Positions 23,037-33,947 of a stretch of DNA of 64,000 nucleotides are shown here, piece after piece. Under the pieces are notes generated by a model. The model ran no database searches. It saw only the letters and a list, made by a program, of their open reading frames with translations, and had not been told where the DNA came from. This DNA is from Armigeres subalbatus (taxonomy: Eukaryota > Arthropoda > Insecta > Diptera > Culicidae). The stretch lies in assembly GCF_024139115.2 (NCBI RefSeq), contig NC_085141.1:65113675-65177674 (forward strand), given 5' to 3'. Position 1 is the first letter of the stretch. Each line of letters begins with the position of its first letter. Both the position numbers and the translations under genes were made by a program.

Positions 23037-23581
23037 ATGATACACAGAACTTTGCTTCGAAAACTTCAACATTACATTGTCCATGTCTCGTGCCCGTGGA
23101 GACTATCGGTACACAGACAGTTTAAGATAGTCAGTTTGGTACAACGACGACCTCTATGTCCATCGGAGCGTTTAGCGCAGTCCAAAGTACGCAAGATTTC
23201 CTGGCACAATGCGTCTCTGAATTTCACTGTGGGAATCGTTTTCGGAGGTCACCAGTAAGCCCAAGCACACGAATTTTTCAACCACCTCGGTTTCGTCACC
23301 ACCCGTCGATGTGTTGATGACTAGTCCATTTCGCTTAGCTTCCCTTTTTCTGTCTGATGTAGGCGTCATCCATCTTCTCGAAGTGACGAGCCATAATATC
23401 AATCAATGTCGTCGGCGAAACCAAACAGCTGAACGGATTTCGTGAAAGTCGTACCACTTGTGTCAAACCCTGCCCTTTGTATGACTTCCTCCAAAGCGAT
23501 GTTGGATAGCAGACACGGAAGATCATCACTAGGGATATTCGGTACAGAAAATAAAAAAGACAATGTAGGTTCCATATTTAT

Positions 23582-23902
23582 TTAAATTGTTGCGTTTATT
23601 AATTTCAAATATTTTTTTTTAATTATTTCTTTGCATAACTGGTCAAAAGCCAATTTTTTTCCCGTTAACTTTTGGCGCTGGGAAGTGTTGATTAAATTGT
23701 ACTGGCAGACACTACGTTCAGCATCTACCGAGTTTCCAGGAATAGACAGATATTTCACCGCTATTTTGAAGTGCTGAGGAAAACGGAAAGAGGCCGAATG
23801 AGAAAAAATAGATTTGAAACATGCCACGAGACGATCAACGTTGAAAAACTTTTTTCTCCAAATTTCACCGATCAATCCCATAATGTGAGCATTGCAGGTC
23901 AT
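23582..23902 (-). pseudogene. hAT transposase C-terminal dimerisation domain (fragment)
   Basis: The 106-codon frame contains KYLSIPGNSVDAERSV, then YNLINTSQRQKLTGKKLAF. The SIP...S...ER pattern followed by a ~20-residue spacer and L...R..L is the hallmark of the hAT C-terminal dimerisation region. The remainder of the transposase is missing or degraded (stops upstream near 23905-23954, then the 1.5-kb insertion). It cannot be functional. Confidence 0.75.
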
Positions 23903-23954
23903 GTGAATTGGGAAGTAGCCTTTTGAGAATTTCTAACTTTCCTAAAGAATCCAT

Positions 23955-23986
23955 ACTTTTTAAAGTCTATTATACTAAATAGTCTA
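23955..23986 (+). other. 32-bp direct repeat, left (target duplication)
   Basis: Begins 'actttttaaagtctatta' and is identical over 32 bp to 25523-25554. The two copies enclose the SINE plus monomer array. Confidence 0.85.
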
Positions 23987-24530
23987 GAGCTTGAGCTTGA
24001 GCTTGATTGACTGCTCGTAGTTGCTACTCCATTATGACCAGATCAGCTGTTCTTGCACAGGGAACCAACAGATGTTTGCTTGGGACTAGCACACATCTTC
24101 AATGTACAAGAACTGGTGATCTCATTTGTTAGGTCATACTGGCGCCTGCCACGTCAGAATGCAAGTCAATGTAGGGAAAGGGAGAGAAATGATGATGCAA
24201 TCACTCGCCCACTGCAAGCCGAATATACCTCTGCACTTGCCACGAGTTCATGCGGAATTTTTTGGATTTTCTGGGTTAGGTTGGAGAGGCAGAGGTCCGT
24301 CTTGGTTAACGAGCTGCCAATGTGATAGATAGGAGAAGGTAACTGATGGAATTTCTAATTGGATGTAGGAAACGAGCTCTATAAGTTCATTTCCAATTCT
24401 AGCAGATTACTGTTAGAATACTCAAATTGAAGGTATAGGAATAGTAATGGAAACGGTATGGAAGTCCATTTCCAGTTCTAGCGATTGCTAGAACATGAGA
24501 AATAAAGAGAAAGATACAAAGTAGGAGAAT

Positions 24531-24607
24531 GGAACGGACCTGGGATTGAATTCACGACCTCCTGCGTAAGAGGCAGAAGCAGTAGCCATATGACTACCAA
24601 GCCCGCC
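24531..24607 (-). other. tRNA-like SINE head
   Basis: The minus strand reads 'gcgggcttggtagtcatatg' (A-box region) and, ~45 nt on, 'gtgaattcaatcccagg' (B-box region), as in a tRNA-derived pol III promoter. It lacks proper acceptor-stem pairing, so it is a SINE head and not a tRNA gene. Confidence 0.65.
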
Positions 24608-24609
24608 TC

Positions 24610-25522
24610 GAAACATGAGAGATCACACACTGAACTGATTATTTTTATTACCGGCCGCGCAATGCAGAACACAATAATTCGGCCGACCGCGCGATCGTTC
24701 TGCTGTCCGAAACATGAGAGATCACGCACTGAACTGATTATTTTTATTACCGGCCGCGCAATGCAGAACACAATATTTCGTCCGACCACGCGATCGTTCT
24801 GCCGTCCGAAACATGAGAGATCACGCACTGAACTGATTATTTTTATTACCGGCCGCGCAATACAGAACACAATATTTCGTCCGACCACGCGATCGTTCTG
24901 CCGTCCGAAACATGAGAGATCACGCACTGAACTGATTATTTTTATTACCGGCCGCGCAATGCAGAACACAATATCTCGTCCGACCACGTGATCGTTCTGC
25001 TGTCCGAAACAAGAGAGATCACGCACTGAACTGATTATTTTTATTACCGGCCGCGCAATGCAGAACACAATAATTCGGCTAACGCGCGATCGTTCTGCTG
25101 TCCGAAACATGAGAGAACACGCACTGAACTGATTATTTTTATTACCGGCCGCGCAATACAGAACACAATATTTCGTCCGACCACGCGATCGTTCTGCCGT
25201 CCGAAACATGAGAGATCACGCACTGAACTGATTATTTTTATTACCGGCCGCGCAATGCAGAACACAATATTTCGTCCGACCACGCGATCGTTCTGCCGTC
25301 CGAAACATGAGAGATCACGCTCTGAACTGATTATTTTTATTACCGGCCGCGCAATGCAGAACACAATATTTCGTCCGACCACGCGATCGTTCTGCCGTCC
25401 GAAACATGAGAGATCACGCACTGAACTGATTATTTTTATTACCGGCCGCGCAATGCAGAACACAATAATTCGGCCGACCGCGCGATCGTTCTGCTGTCCG
25501 AAACATGAGAGATCACGCACTC
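24610..25522. repeat. 99-bp tandem array, nine full units plus a partial
   Basis: Unit starts: 24610, 24709, 24808, 24907, 25006, 25104, 25203, 25302, 25401 and 25500 (partial). Period is 99 bp, with one 98-bp unit. Because 99 is a multiple of three, several frames stay open (for example 243 codons on minus, 133 and 147 on plus) and give 33-residue repeats. Variant sites show an A-B-B-B order repeated twice and then A. Confidence 0.95.
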
Positions 25523-25554
25523 ACTTTTTAAAGTCTATTATACTAAATAGTCTA
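25523..25554 (+). other. 32-bp direct repeat, right (target duplication)
   Basis: Identical to 23955-23986. Confidence 0.85.
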
Positions 25555-25861
25555 TACTATTTTTACAATTTGAAAGAAAAACAAAATTGTTCTGCAGTTT
25601 ACTTTTGGCTCAACATTCGACCAATTTCGGACTCTGCACTTGAAAAAAAAAATCGAGTCGCCAAAAAATGCGTTGTTTGTCGAGTTGGTATTGACTAGGT
25701 CAAGAAATCTACTGAGGCGATAGAATGGAATAAAATTATTGACGGGAAAGGTTAATTTCGCGGTTTTTTGCGAAAATGTTTAAATTTCGCGGCTAACATC
25801 AAATTTCACGGATTACGCGGCTTCCGCGAAATCGCGAATTTCCACCACCCCTAATCATTAC

Positions 25862-26570
25862 CTTACCGGCGCATTTCGAAGGGACTCGAGAATGCCCCTG
25901 AAACTCGAACTACGCACACCACCCGATCCATCGTCGCCTTGGTCTACCGTATCAGTTTATTCGGAAATCCGTTTTCGTGCCATAGCTGTCATAGCTGGTC
26001 CAGATCGATTGTATCATATGCAGCTTTGAAGTCGATGAATAGATGATGTGTGGCCACGGCGCATGACAAACACCTGGTCCATGGTAGACCGTTAGTCCAT
26101 GAATCCTGCCTGGTACTACCCACGAACTGTCTTCCTATTGATGGTAGTCGACGGCATAAGTTTTGGCTTTGGGAGGGTACCTTGTAGGAGGCGTTCAGCA
26201 TTGTGATTGCGTGGTAGTTGTTACAATCCAGCTTATTGCCCTTTTTGAAGATGGCACACGACACCTTCCATCCATTCTTGCAGCAGAATCTCATCCTCCG
26301 AAATCAAATTATCCAGTGCAACGCTCTAGCCAGTGCCTCACACCGGTTTTAAACAACTCTCCTGGTAGTTGATCAACCCCAGGGGCTTTGTCGTTTTTCA
26401 GTCGACCAATCTCTTCTTAGATTTCCTGGAGACTCCGGAGGTGGAAAACGTATGTCCTGCGCGTGCTCCCAGGCTCGTGACCGTACCGCCATCGTTGTCT
26501 GCCACAACGCTATTCAGGTGGTCTTCGTGGATATCTTTTATCCATTGAAACTCCTACCGACTTGAATGAT
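25862..26570 (-). pseudogene. LINE reverse transcriptase, 5' part (interrupted)
   Basis: The minus strand shows KAPGVDQLPGELFKTG (about 26340-26385), then FKKGNKLDCNNY.AITMLNASYKV and HHLFIDFKAAYDTID (25989-26270), i.e. the early reverse-transcriptase motifs. Multiple frameshifts are present. It joins the 22255-23529 fragment once the hAT remnant is removed: the interruption falls between the FKAAYD and FADD regions. Confidence 0.75.
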
Positions 26571-26584
26571 GCCGTTGATACTAC

Positions 26585-26990
26585 AGCATAGCACATCGTG
26601 AAAGCTTTCAAAGAGGCTTGCTCTTTGCGTCCTGTGGTGGAGGAACCCAATGGTGGAAGTCAGATTTTGCTAAGCTCAGGAAGCAGTGCAGAAAGAATTT
26701 GAACAGACGTAATTCAGCCGAGACGAAGTCTTTCAAGTTGGCTCGGGAAGCCTTCAAAAATGCTGCTGAGCGATCCAGATGAAAAAAAAAACTTTTGGGC
26801 ATATTTTCCCAATTTGAGTAAAGCCAATCGGTTAAATAATATTCTTGCGAGATACAATGATTGGCGTTAGCCAAATGGCGACTACACTTCTTCTGACGAA
26901 GAAGCGGTAAAGCACTTATTTGTTACGCACTTCCCTGGATATGTCGATATAGCATCTTCGGATGTTCCTGATGTTGTTTCATTCAGTTAT
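26585..26990 (+). pseudogene. Jockey/R1-type LINE fragment
   Basis: The + strand reads QWWKSDFAKLRKQCRKNLNR...AREAFKNAAERSR. After a frameshift it reads SDEEAVKHLFVTHFPGY. The WW...LRK...K and HFPG signatures belong to the linker between endonuclease and reverse transcriptase in Jockey/R1/I-type LINEs. No other domains follow. Confidence 0.6.
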
Positions 26991-29735
26991 CGGGCCATAA
27001 TTACAATCACTTCGCCTGGAAAATTTCGAAATCGCTCTGGATATCTAAAGGAAATTCTTACGAAATTTCATGCAAAAAAAATCCTTTGAATAGCTGCAGC
27101 GGAAAATTCCTGTCATTTACCACAGGCAAATCGGGAATTTCCTTCGATTTTCCACAATCAACGGATTGTTACGTGGTTAATCGCACCCACCATGATATCG
27201 TCTGTTTTTTTTTCTTTTTCAAAATATAAAGCTTATTGTCTGAATACGCTATAAAGATGTCTACTCAGAGATACGAACCACCGAAGTGACCTCTCCCACT
27301 TTCAAAATGATGACATCGACGACTGAAGCTATTTATAGCGGGCAAAACATCAATTGCCAATTGTGTATCCGATGCAATCGCGCGCCGCCGATCAATTTGT
27401 GTATTTACCGTCGATGACCCCGGAAGACAGACAGATAAACAGTGGGACCCAGAGCAAGCTAGATCGAACCGTGCGGTCGATCGATGGAGGAAAGCAAAAC
27501 TCAGATGATGGGACCCGGACTCGGACCAGACAGTGTGGTCGTGATCGTTCACTGTGGCCAAATAAGGAACGCACCCATGGAGTGAAGAGATTTGATTGGA
27601 TTGTCTTTCTGCGGTGAGCGCTTGTTTACATACGTTGGTATTGAAAGGGATTTGTTTTCCGGGATCGTGATCATCCTAGAACGACCCCTGGTTCCGGGTT
27701 GGGTCATTAATGGGTCGCACCATATTTGGATGATATTTACGGTTGTTTATTTGAGCACAAAGGTGATCCGCAAATTTGCTTTATCCAATACAGGTGAATA
27801 CCATTACCATTCAAACTATAGAATACCGACGCGTAGATAGGAACACGTTGTTTACTAACTTTTAAATATGCGGGAATAATCTGACAAGCACCATTGATGT
27901 TATTTATTCTCGAATCAGTCGGAATCGTGAAATGATTACGTGGTTAGAAAACCGGTAATACGACTGGGTTAAAGTTGAAATGCAAATATTGGCACAGGAT
28001 GGATGTGATATAGATTAAGAGAAGATTCATTAATTACGCCGAACTTTTTGTATAATAAAACTCTCCCTATCGACATTTGAACGTAACTTATGGGCATTTC
28101 ATTTCAACGGAATACAATCTCAATGCCAATTCCTACTGATTATTGAAGGGGGTGGAGGTAGGTGACAGGACATTTGTGCATTTGGCATAATCGATCAAAT
28201 ATGATTTCAAACTTAATTACTTAATTGTACCCTCAAACTTGATGCGGAACGAACGAGTATATCCGGAAGCCGATACATAGCCTTTTCTTCCACTGCGCCG
28301 TGAAGGTCAACAGCTTCCCGATCAACGGTGGTCGTTGCTGTTAATCTGTAAACCAGACAGTCAGTGGTCGTCCGGTAAGCGCATAACTACACACATCGGT
28401 ATAGGATTAATTGCAACCGTGTTGAACACAAATGTCGTCTCGACAAGGAGTTGATTCTACTCGACAGAACTCACGTAGCAGTGCAGCACAAAGGCACCCA
28501 TAGGCGAGGTACATATAGTTTTCCAATGAAAGAGCACAATCATTCAACTAACCCGCACAATATATCAGTGGAGGTGATTCGACTGACTCACGCAAACATT
28601 TGCTTTTCGATTAGTTGTCGATTCATGACCTTTGTGCAATCGCGTTCCTGTTCGGTTGCTACGCGGTTAATAACAGGAATAGACACCCATATGCATAGCC
28701 TCGTATCATGTCTCCACATCATGTCCCAAACAACCAAAGCGTGATAACGCAGATAGAATAAAAACAAAAGTTCTTGCATTAGGCATTTTGTTGTGTTTTT
28801 GCTAGTCAAGTTTACGGGCATCTGTTCCCGATGAAAAAGAGAATAATTTTAAATGATTTTTGGAACATAGTACGGTTTCTTGCAGCGAATAGTAATAATA
28901 CTACTGTGAAATCAAAATTTAAAAAAAAATGTGAAGGCTTGTTTTGAAATTAAATCGTAATTGATTCCCATACAAAAGTCACCTTCTGTTCTCCGTTTGA
29001 TAATAGCAGCGAGTTTTGGTTATATTGTAACTATACTCGAGTCAAGTATGGTGAAGTTATTTTCCTCTGCTCGGGCTGTTTTTTGTCGCCGTCCGTCGAT
29101 CGCACCGTTAGAGCGCGGTAATTGGTATTATGTCCACATATGGAAGAAGATTAACGACCGGTATCGGGTGTCGCCCGCCGCTCTGAAGTGGGTTCGTTCA
29201 GTAATGTACGGCCACCTTTATCGTTCAACAAGTTCAACATTAGCGCAGCTCGCCAATAAGGAAGTCACAGCTCGCTGCAGTAGATCATGTGTGATGGAGC
29301 GATAGACAGACATTCGTTTTTAACGCGTGGACATCCCGTCCATTAAATGTTCGTGTATGTATTGTCTATTTATATTCATGACCGATCATGATAGGGCAGT
29401 TTGGGACTGGATCGACGAGATACTCCGTCTGGTTTGAGAGGCAATTAACACGCCGGTTATAACCTGTTGGTAAGAGTACCGTGTAATGATTCTCATTATC
29501 ATTGGAAGATCGAACAGAAGCTGGCAGAACTATAATTTCAATTATCGAGAACTCGTTTAATCGAAATAAATAAGCTCTAAACAGAGCCGTAGCGTGGTCT
29601 CCTAGCATCTTTGTTGAAATCCCATTTCTTACTAAAGGAAACAAACAAAATAAATAGGCAATATTTTCACGTACTCGAATCTTGCTAAAAAGTTTCAGAG
29701 TTCGAAAGCCCAGTTGGCCAAAGATGTTTCAAATA
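26991..29735. other. Mostly unique region, possible regulatory DNA
   Basis: This is the longest relatively repeat-poor stretch. GC-richer islands lie at 27340-27620, 28250-28500 and 29060-29300. A TATAAATA-type word is on the minus strand at about 27329. A donor-like 'gcggtgagcg' lies at 27611. No frame (longest 114 codons at 28961-29305) shows a recognised domain. Confidence 0.35.
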
Positions 29736-29950
29736 GGGGAACTGTTCCATTTTCCATCTCACTGAACATATATTCAGCTCATCGCAAAACAAAGAAATAT
29801 AGCACCAATCTTGTCGCTTCTTTTTGCTAACACTCGTGCTCACTGGTGAAAAAAATTACAAAAATAAGAAACCAACCAAATTCATTTTCATTGCTATGTT
29901 TTTGATGGGATGAAAATAGGAGCTATGGGATGAAGTGCCGAACCGTTCCC
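29736..29950. mobile_element. 215-bp MITE
   Basis: The left end 'ggggaactgttcc' is mirrored by 'gaaccgttccc' at the right. TA precedes the left end and TTA follows the right end. There is an internal 'gggatgaaaatagg' region and no coding. Confidence 0.65.
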
Positions 29951-30024
29951 TTATAACATTTTTTTATTAGGTAATCGACAAAATAATCAAACACAAAATG
30001 AAAATTTGTCCGAGACAGGGAGTA

Positions 30025-30845
30025 GGGTAAGACGGTATAATGCGCCCCACCTGGCCAAAACGCCCCCCTTGGATTTCTAGAAAACTATAACTAACTAGGG
30101 GTCAAATTCAGTTGGTACCTATAAATATTTGTAAAACCATCATCCTATGTGAATATGGGAATATTTTTGTATTACTTAATGAAAATATTTGCAAAATACA
30201 AAAAGTCACAGTTTTGATGTAACTTTTAATGTTTGTTTGCTGAACATTCTGGAGCGACTCTGGCATACTATCTGCAAAACTTGCACTGGAACACTCAGTT
30301 GGGCAACAAAATTGCTTTTCTCAGTGGCTAATATGATATAAAATTGCTTCCATCTTCAGAAATGTAACGATTTTCGAAAACATGTTTCACTGGCCAAAAC
30401 GCCCCAGTGTAGGCAGGACGATATGCCCTTACCAACTGGACACAAGCGCAGCGAGCCTGCAGCAGTTGCTTCCAAATTGTATGGAAAATATTGAAATGTA
30501 ATTCATACCTGCTTGGATGGACCTATGTTGGTTTTTTAATGTCAAGCACATAAGGATTTGTAGCCTTTTTATTATGGGATTGATTAAATACTAATGAAGG
30601 GCTATTAAATGATTTTGGTTGAGGTGGGGCGTATTGCCCAGGCACTTTTTAAATTTCATTTTTTCACGACTTTTCAAAAAAGCTTTATTACGTGTTATCT
30701 GTAATATTTTTATGTGACTACTCACGGGCAATGCATTTGTGACTTCCTGCACTACCAAATAACACAAAGTTTGCATAAATAGCGTTGAAAAATAAAAAGT
30801 TATCAAGGAGTTGCCTTAGGGGGGGCATATTATACCGTCTTACCC
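30025..30845. mobile_element. Non-autonomous TIR element with TA duplication
   Basis: TIR 'gggtaagacggtataat' on the left and its exact complement on the right, each bordered by TA (30023-30024 and 30846-30847). G-rich 'gccccacctggccaaaacgc' recurs internally ('tggccaaaacgccccag', about 30391). Length 821 bp, no transposase. Confidence 0.8.
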
Positions 30846-30847
30846 TA

Positions 30848-31470
30848 AATGGGTATACCAGTTTTGGCCACGGCATTCTCTCAACGAATGGATGACGTCT
30901 AGAGAGTCTAACGAGATAGTAGTTAAAGGATTCCGAAAACAGATAAAATTCTCTGTTTTCATGTGAACTGCATACAAATGTTTTAAAATAAGTTTCAAAA
31001 CTAGGTGAATATGTACCAGATATGACCATAGTGCTCCTCAGTTGACCATAAAGGTGAACCAATTATGGATTAATGGTTATTAGGTCTCGAATAAAACACA
31101 AAAACCATTGAAATGTCTCCAAAGTTGGGAAAATAATCACTAAGATGTTTAATAATCTATTACATGCGAATGGTTTCATGCGAATGGTTTCATGCTGCTA
31201 TTTTTTTTTGCAAACACACTCATGCCAATTTGAGGAGTAGAAATTGCCAAAGTACATTGCATATTTCGTAAATATGAAGAAAGAAAGAAATTGGGGATTA
31301 TGATACACGCGTATCTACCACGTAAGTAATGATGTATTTAGAATCTATGGCAATTGAGTTATGAAATATTAGTTGAAGATAAATTCCATGTCAATCTGTT
31401 TATTCCAATATGTAGTTTTTTTTGTGATACATTCATTGACCATGATGATAATGATTCATTCTTACGACTA
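30848..31470. other. Unannotated AT-rich spacer
   Basis: Nothing supported, apart from a short tandem duplication of 'atgcgaatggtttc' at about 31164-31192. Confidence 0.4.
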
Positions 31471-31476
31471 ACTGTC

Positions 31477-31674
31477 TTGCCAGTGTTAGAGATGTGCCAC
31501 ATCCAAAACGCGCCACATACGGTAAATTATCGTACAGACGTTGACAACCTCAACACCACATACGCTGGTATTCTGCACACAGTGAAGACAACACTTATGT
31601 GTAGAGAACAATCCCGCCATACTACCCGTAATACTATCACTGATACCATCGGCCAAACCCAACAATCGCCATGA
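31477..31674 (+). pseudogene. Penelope-like element, C-terminal protein fragment
   Basis: The open frame ending at 31674 contains LEMCHIQNAPHTVNYRTD followed by NLNTTYAGIL. This resembles the segment after the GIY-YIG nuclease in Penelope-like retroelements. The upstream reverse transcriptase is absent. The identification is from memory of the family's style and is moderate only. It is strengthened by the downstream tail at 31995-32060. Confidence 0.5.
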
Positions 31675-31859
31675 TGGATATAACTCCATCTGTCTTCAAT
31701 TTTTAAACCCACCGTTTAGTACCGTCAAGTTGTGTATGCGTTGAGTCTATGTGCAGTGAATATTGTCTTCTAATTAATTTTTAATATCAAATGTGTATGT
31801 GTTTCTTCACATGTTTGTATAATGCTAAGTAATGTTCTGATAATCGTTAATTTGTAATG

Positions 31860-32060
31860 ATGTAATGTAATATTAGGCAACTACAAGAAGCTCCAACTAC
31901 CCAGTTAAGGCATTCATTCTGTATGTAACGAGAGTCGGCCGACAGCGTATGTTTAAACAAATGTTCATGTTAATGTTTCCATGTTATAAAATGTTTAATG
32001 TTTCTAGTTATCCCTTGAAAAAGGTTCAATACACGGGACCGAAACGTCGGGCTAAGCCAA
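31860..32060 (+). repeat. Penelope-like 3' tail with GAAACGTC block
   Basis: 'cccttgaaaaaggttc' is followed ~10 nt later by 'gaccgaaacgtcgggc'. Both blocks recur at 22130-22180. GAAAC-GTC next to complementary arms (CCC/GGG) is reminiscent of the degraded hammerhead motifs reported in Penelope-like terminal repeats. However, the CUGANGA core is not intact here (it reads TTGAAAA). Confidence 0.4.
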
Positions 32061-32364
32061 ACTAGCAGTCTTAATTAAATTAGACTGAGAAAGCCAACGT
32101 CAAAATATCTATTCTACCAGTTGCAATCTCCTATAATCATCAAGATGGCAGATATACACGGCAGTTGAAAAATTGAAAATTGAATACCATTTCGATTCAT
32201 TCTGCTTATATTGTAATACGAATCAGCATTGATAATACACTCGCGCTCGCGCTTTTAGAACTCTTATAAACAAAAAAAAAATGAGCCTCTTGCTTCTTTA
32301 CATGTATTTAATTAAATACACATCGCTCACAATCTTAAAACTTAAGAAAATTATTTTGAGCTTT

Positions 32365-32632
32365 TTTAGTGGAATGTCTTCACTTGTCATAAGACGAGTT
32401 TGTACAATCTCAATTAATTTCACCACTTAATTGTACCTTGACAGATACGTATTTCAACCTCAACAGTAAGGTCGTCTTCAGTGTCTCGTACTTGACCCGA
32501 CTTACAGTACGTGATACTGAAGACGACCTTACTGTTGAGGTCGAAATACGTATCTGTCAAGGTACAATTAAGTGGTGGAATTAAATGGGATTGTACAAAC
32601 TCGTTATATGACAAGTGACGTATTCCACTTTT
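32365..32632. repeat. 268-bp palindrome / fold-back element
   Basis: The arms 32365-32480 and 32514-32632 are nearly complementary, including 'gtaccttgacagatacgtat' and 'aacagtaaggtcgtcttcag'. The loop is ~35 bp. The outer part is more diverged ('gacgagtttgtacaatc'). It is a snap-back structure of a dispersed repeat. Confidence 0.9.
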
Positions 32633-33945
32633 AATCGTGAAAGATATCCACCGGATTGTTTAAATTTGATAAAAATATCTTGCCAAAATATGTAAACAAA
32701 CTTATAGACGAATCCAAGTAAAAATAAGGAAAACGACGATGTTAACTTTGACAGATCTTACAGCGCAGCATAGCAAGATAACTTTAAATGCTTATAATAA
32801 ATTCTAGACAAAATGTAATAAAAATCTGATTGGTGTGCGATACAGAAAAAGATCAGATCTATATGAAAGATACATTTCTGGAAAAAATACAAAAAAAATG
32901 AAATAAACTTCCTAACATGTACTACATATACACTGTCAGTTGTCTTCTTCTTATTCTTCTTCTTACTTAAATTCGTCTATTGCAGGAATGGAATCCAAAA
33001 GAGAATGAAACAGTCTCTTAACATCTTTACACGTATACGATATGTAGCATAGATTTTTTTCGCAAGCTGTCATGATAAAGAACTGATTCGGGAGACTTAT
33101 ACTTCATGATAAACTTCTTTTAAAAAGCTCCAAACGCGGGGAGCACTGGTTCTGATGATGCATTTCAACTTGTTCTACACAGCTGTGCGGCCCCCAACAT
33201 AAAATGAGAACAAAGCAAGAATCATCAGTTCTCTGTTGGGATTGCCTATCCGATTCTGTTTTTTCGCACTTGTATACAAGTTTGATAAATTTGTTATCAT
33301 GGCTTGTTATGATTCGGAACAATTTTTGCCTTTTCTCGGCAAATAGCGCAATCAACAGAACAACATGAAAGCTATTGATTGCTATATTCAAATTAATTCA
33401 TGAAAAAAATGTTACTTAGGTCCTTATGAAAAGTTAAGCAAGTTTTCTTTATTGCGCATCTCGACTCGAAACGAGCAAATCATGCAAACTGTCATACGAA
33501 AGCGCTGTCGAAAGGAGATGCGCAATGAGGCCCCGATTCTAGTAGTTTTATACCAATCGACTCAGCTTGACGAGCTGAGCAAATGTCTGTCTGCCCGTGC
33601 GTATTTATGTGTGTATGTGCGTGCACAAAAGCTAAGAAAAACGTTAGACAACAACAAGTTTCATTCGACAGGGGGCAAAGCCTAGTTGCTCACTGTTGAA
33701 TTTGATAACGATCGGCCGTTGCATTTAAAAGTTTGGCTAAATGCGAGAAAGGCAGTATCACTACTCACTACTGAATTAGGTAGTTTTTTTTTCAATTCCT
33801 AGAGGCATATGAAAATCTCTGCATGTTTGAATCCTGTCCATATGAGTTCCTGAGTTACTGGAAGCCTAATCACTTCTAGAAGCAGAACATTAAGGATATG
33901 TAGAATTTCGTAGGTAATTCTGGTCGTTTACAAAGAACCAAGTAC
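32633..33945. other. Unannotated region
   Basis: AT-rich. The 95-codon minus frame 33104-33391 and the 77-codon plus frame 33452-33685 have no recognisable domains. Confidence 0.35.
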
Positions 33946-33947
33946 AC

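Larger units (their letters stand above)
22255..23529 (-). pseudogene. LINE reverse transcriptase, 3' half (interrupted)
   Basis: Read on the minus strand from 23529: a stretch like LLSNIALEEVIQRAG, the catalytic word FADDID (about 23410), then VVEKFVCLGLLVTSEND...IQRRIVPGN...YFGLR (23172-23300). A tail containing QMEDD and FRDLLDWRRW lies near 22300-22400. Frameshifts and stops are frequent. The Feilai-like SINE (22629-22914) interrupts it. The 5' half continues at 25862-26570, beyond a hAT remnant. A related LINE copy lies at 54838-55392 on the plus strand. Confidence 0.75.
23987..25522 (-). mobile_element. SINE preceded by nine 99-bp monomers, one retroposed unit
   Basis: Read on the minus strand: a partial then nine full 99-bp monomers (25522 to 24610), a tRNA-like head (24607-24531), an unstructured body, and a tail of CAAGCT-type repeats at 23987-24005. 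The whole 1,536-bp segment lies between identical 32-bp direct repeats. This implies that monomers and SINE body moved together in one event, with the monomers at the 5' side as in some LINE promoters. The relation of the monomer to the SINE promoter is unknown. Confidence 0.7.
23530..25853 (-). mobile_element. hAT transposon remnant inserted in the LINE
   Basis: The ends begin 'tagggatattcgg' (left) and, on the other strand, 'taggggtggtgga' (right). Flanking 8-mers 'atcatcac' (23522-23529) and 'atcattac' (25854-25861) differ at one base, as expected of an old 8-bp duplication. Subterminal 'cgcgaaatt' words cluster at 25755-25845. The minus strand encodes a hAT C-terminal domain at 23582-23902. 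The interior is split by a SINE/monomer insertion. Confidence 0.6.

Noticed and set aside
24478..25209. 243-codon minus frame and the matching plus frames in the 99-bp array as genes
   Set aside because: Period 99 keeps frames open on both strands. The 33-residue repeats differ only as the DNA repeat does, and opposite-strand frames are equally open.
24610..25522. CRISPR-like array
   Set aside because: Units are contiguous 99-bp monomers without variable spacers, and the context is a eukaryotic SINE.
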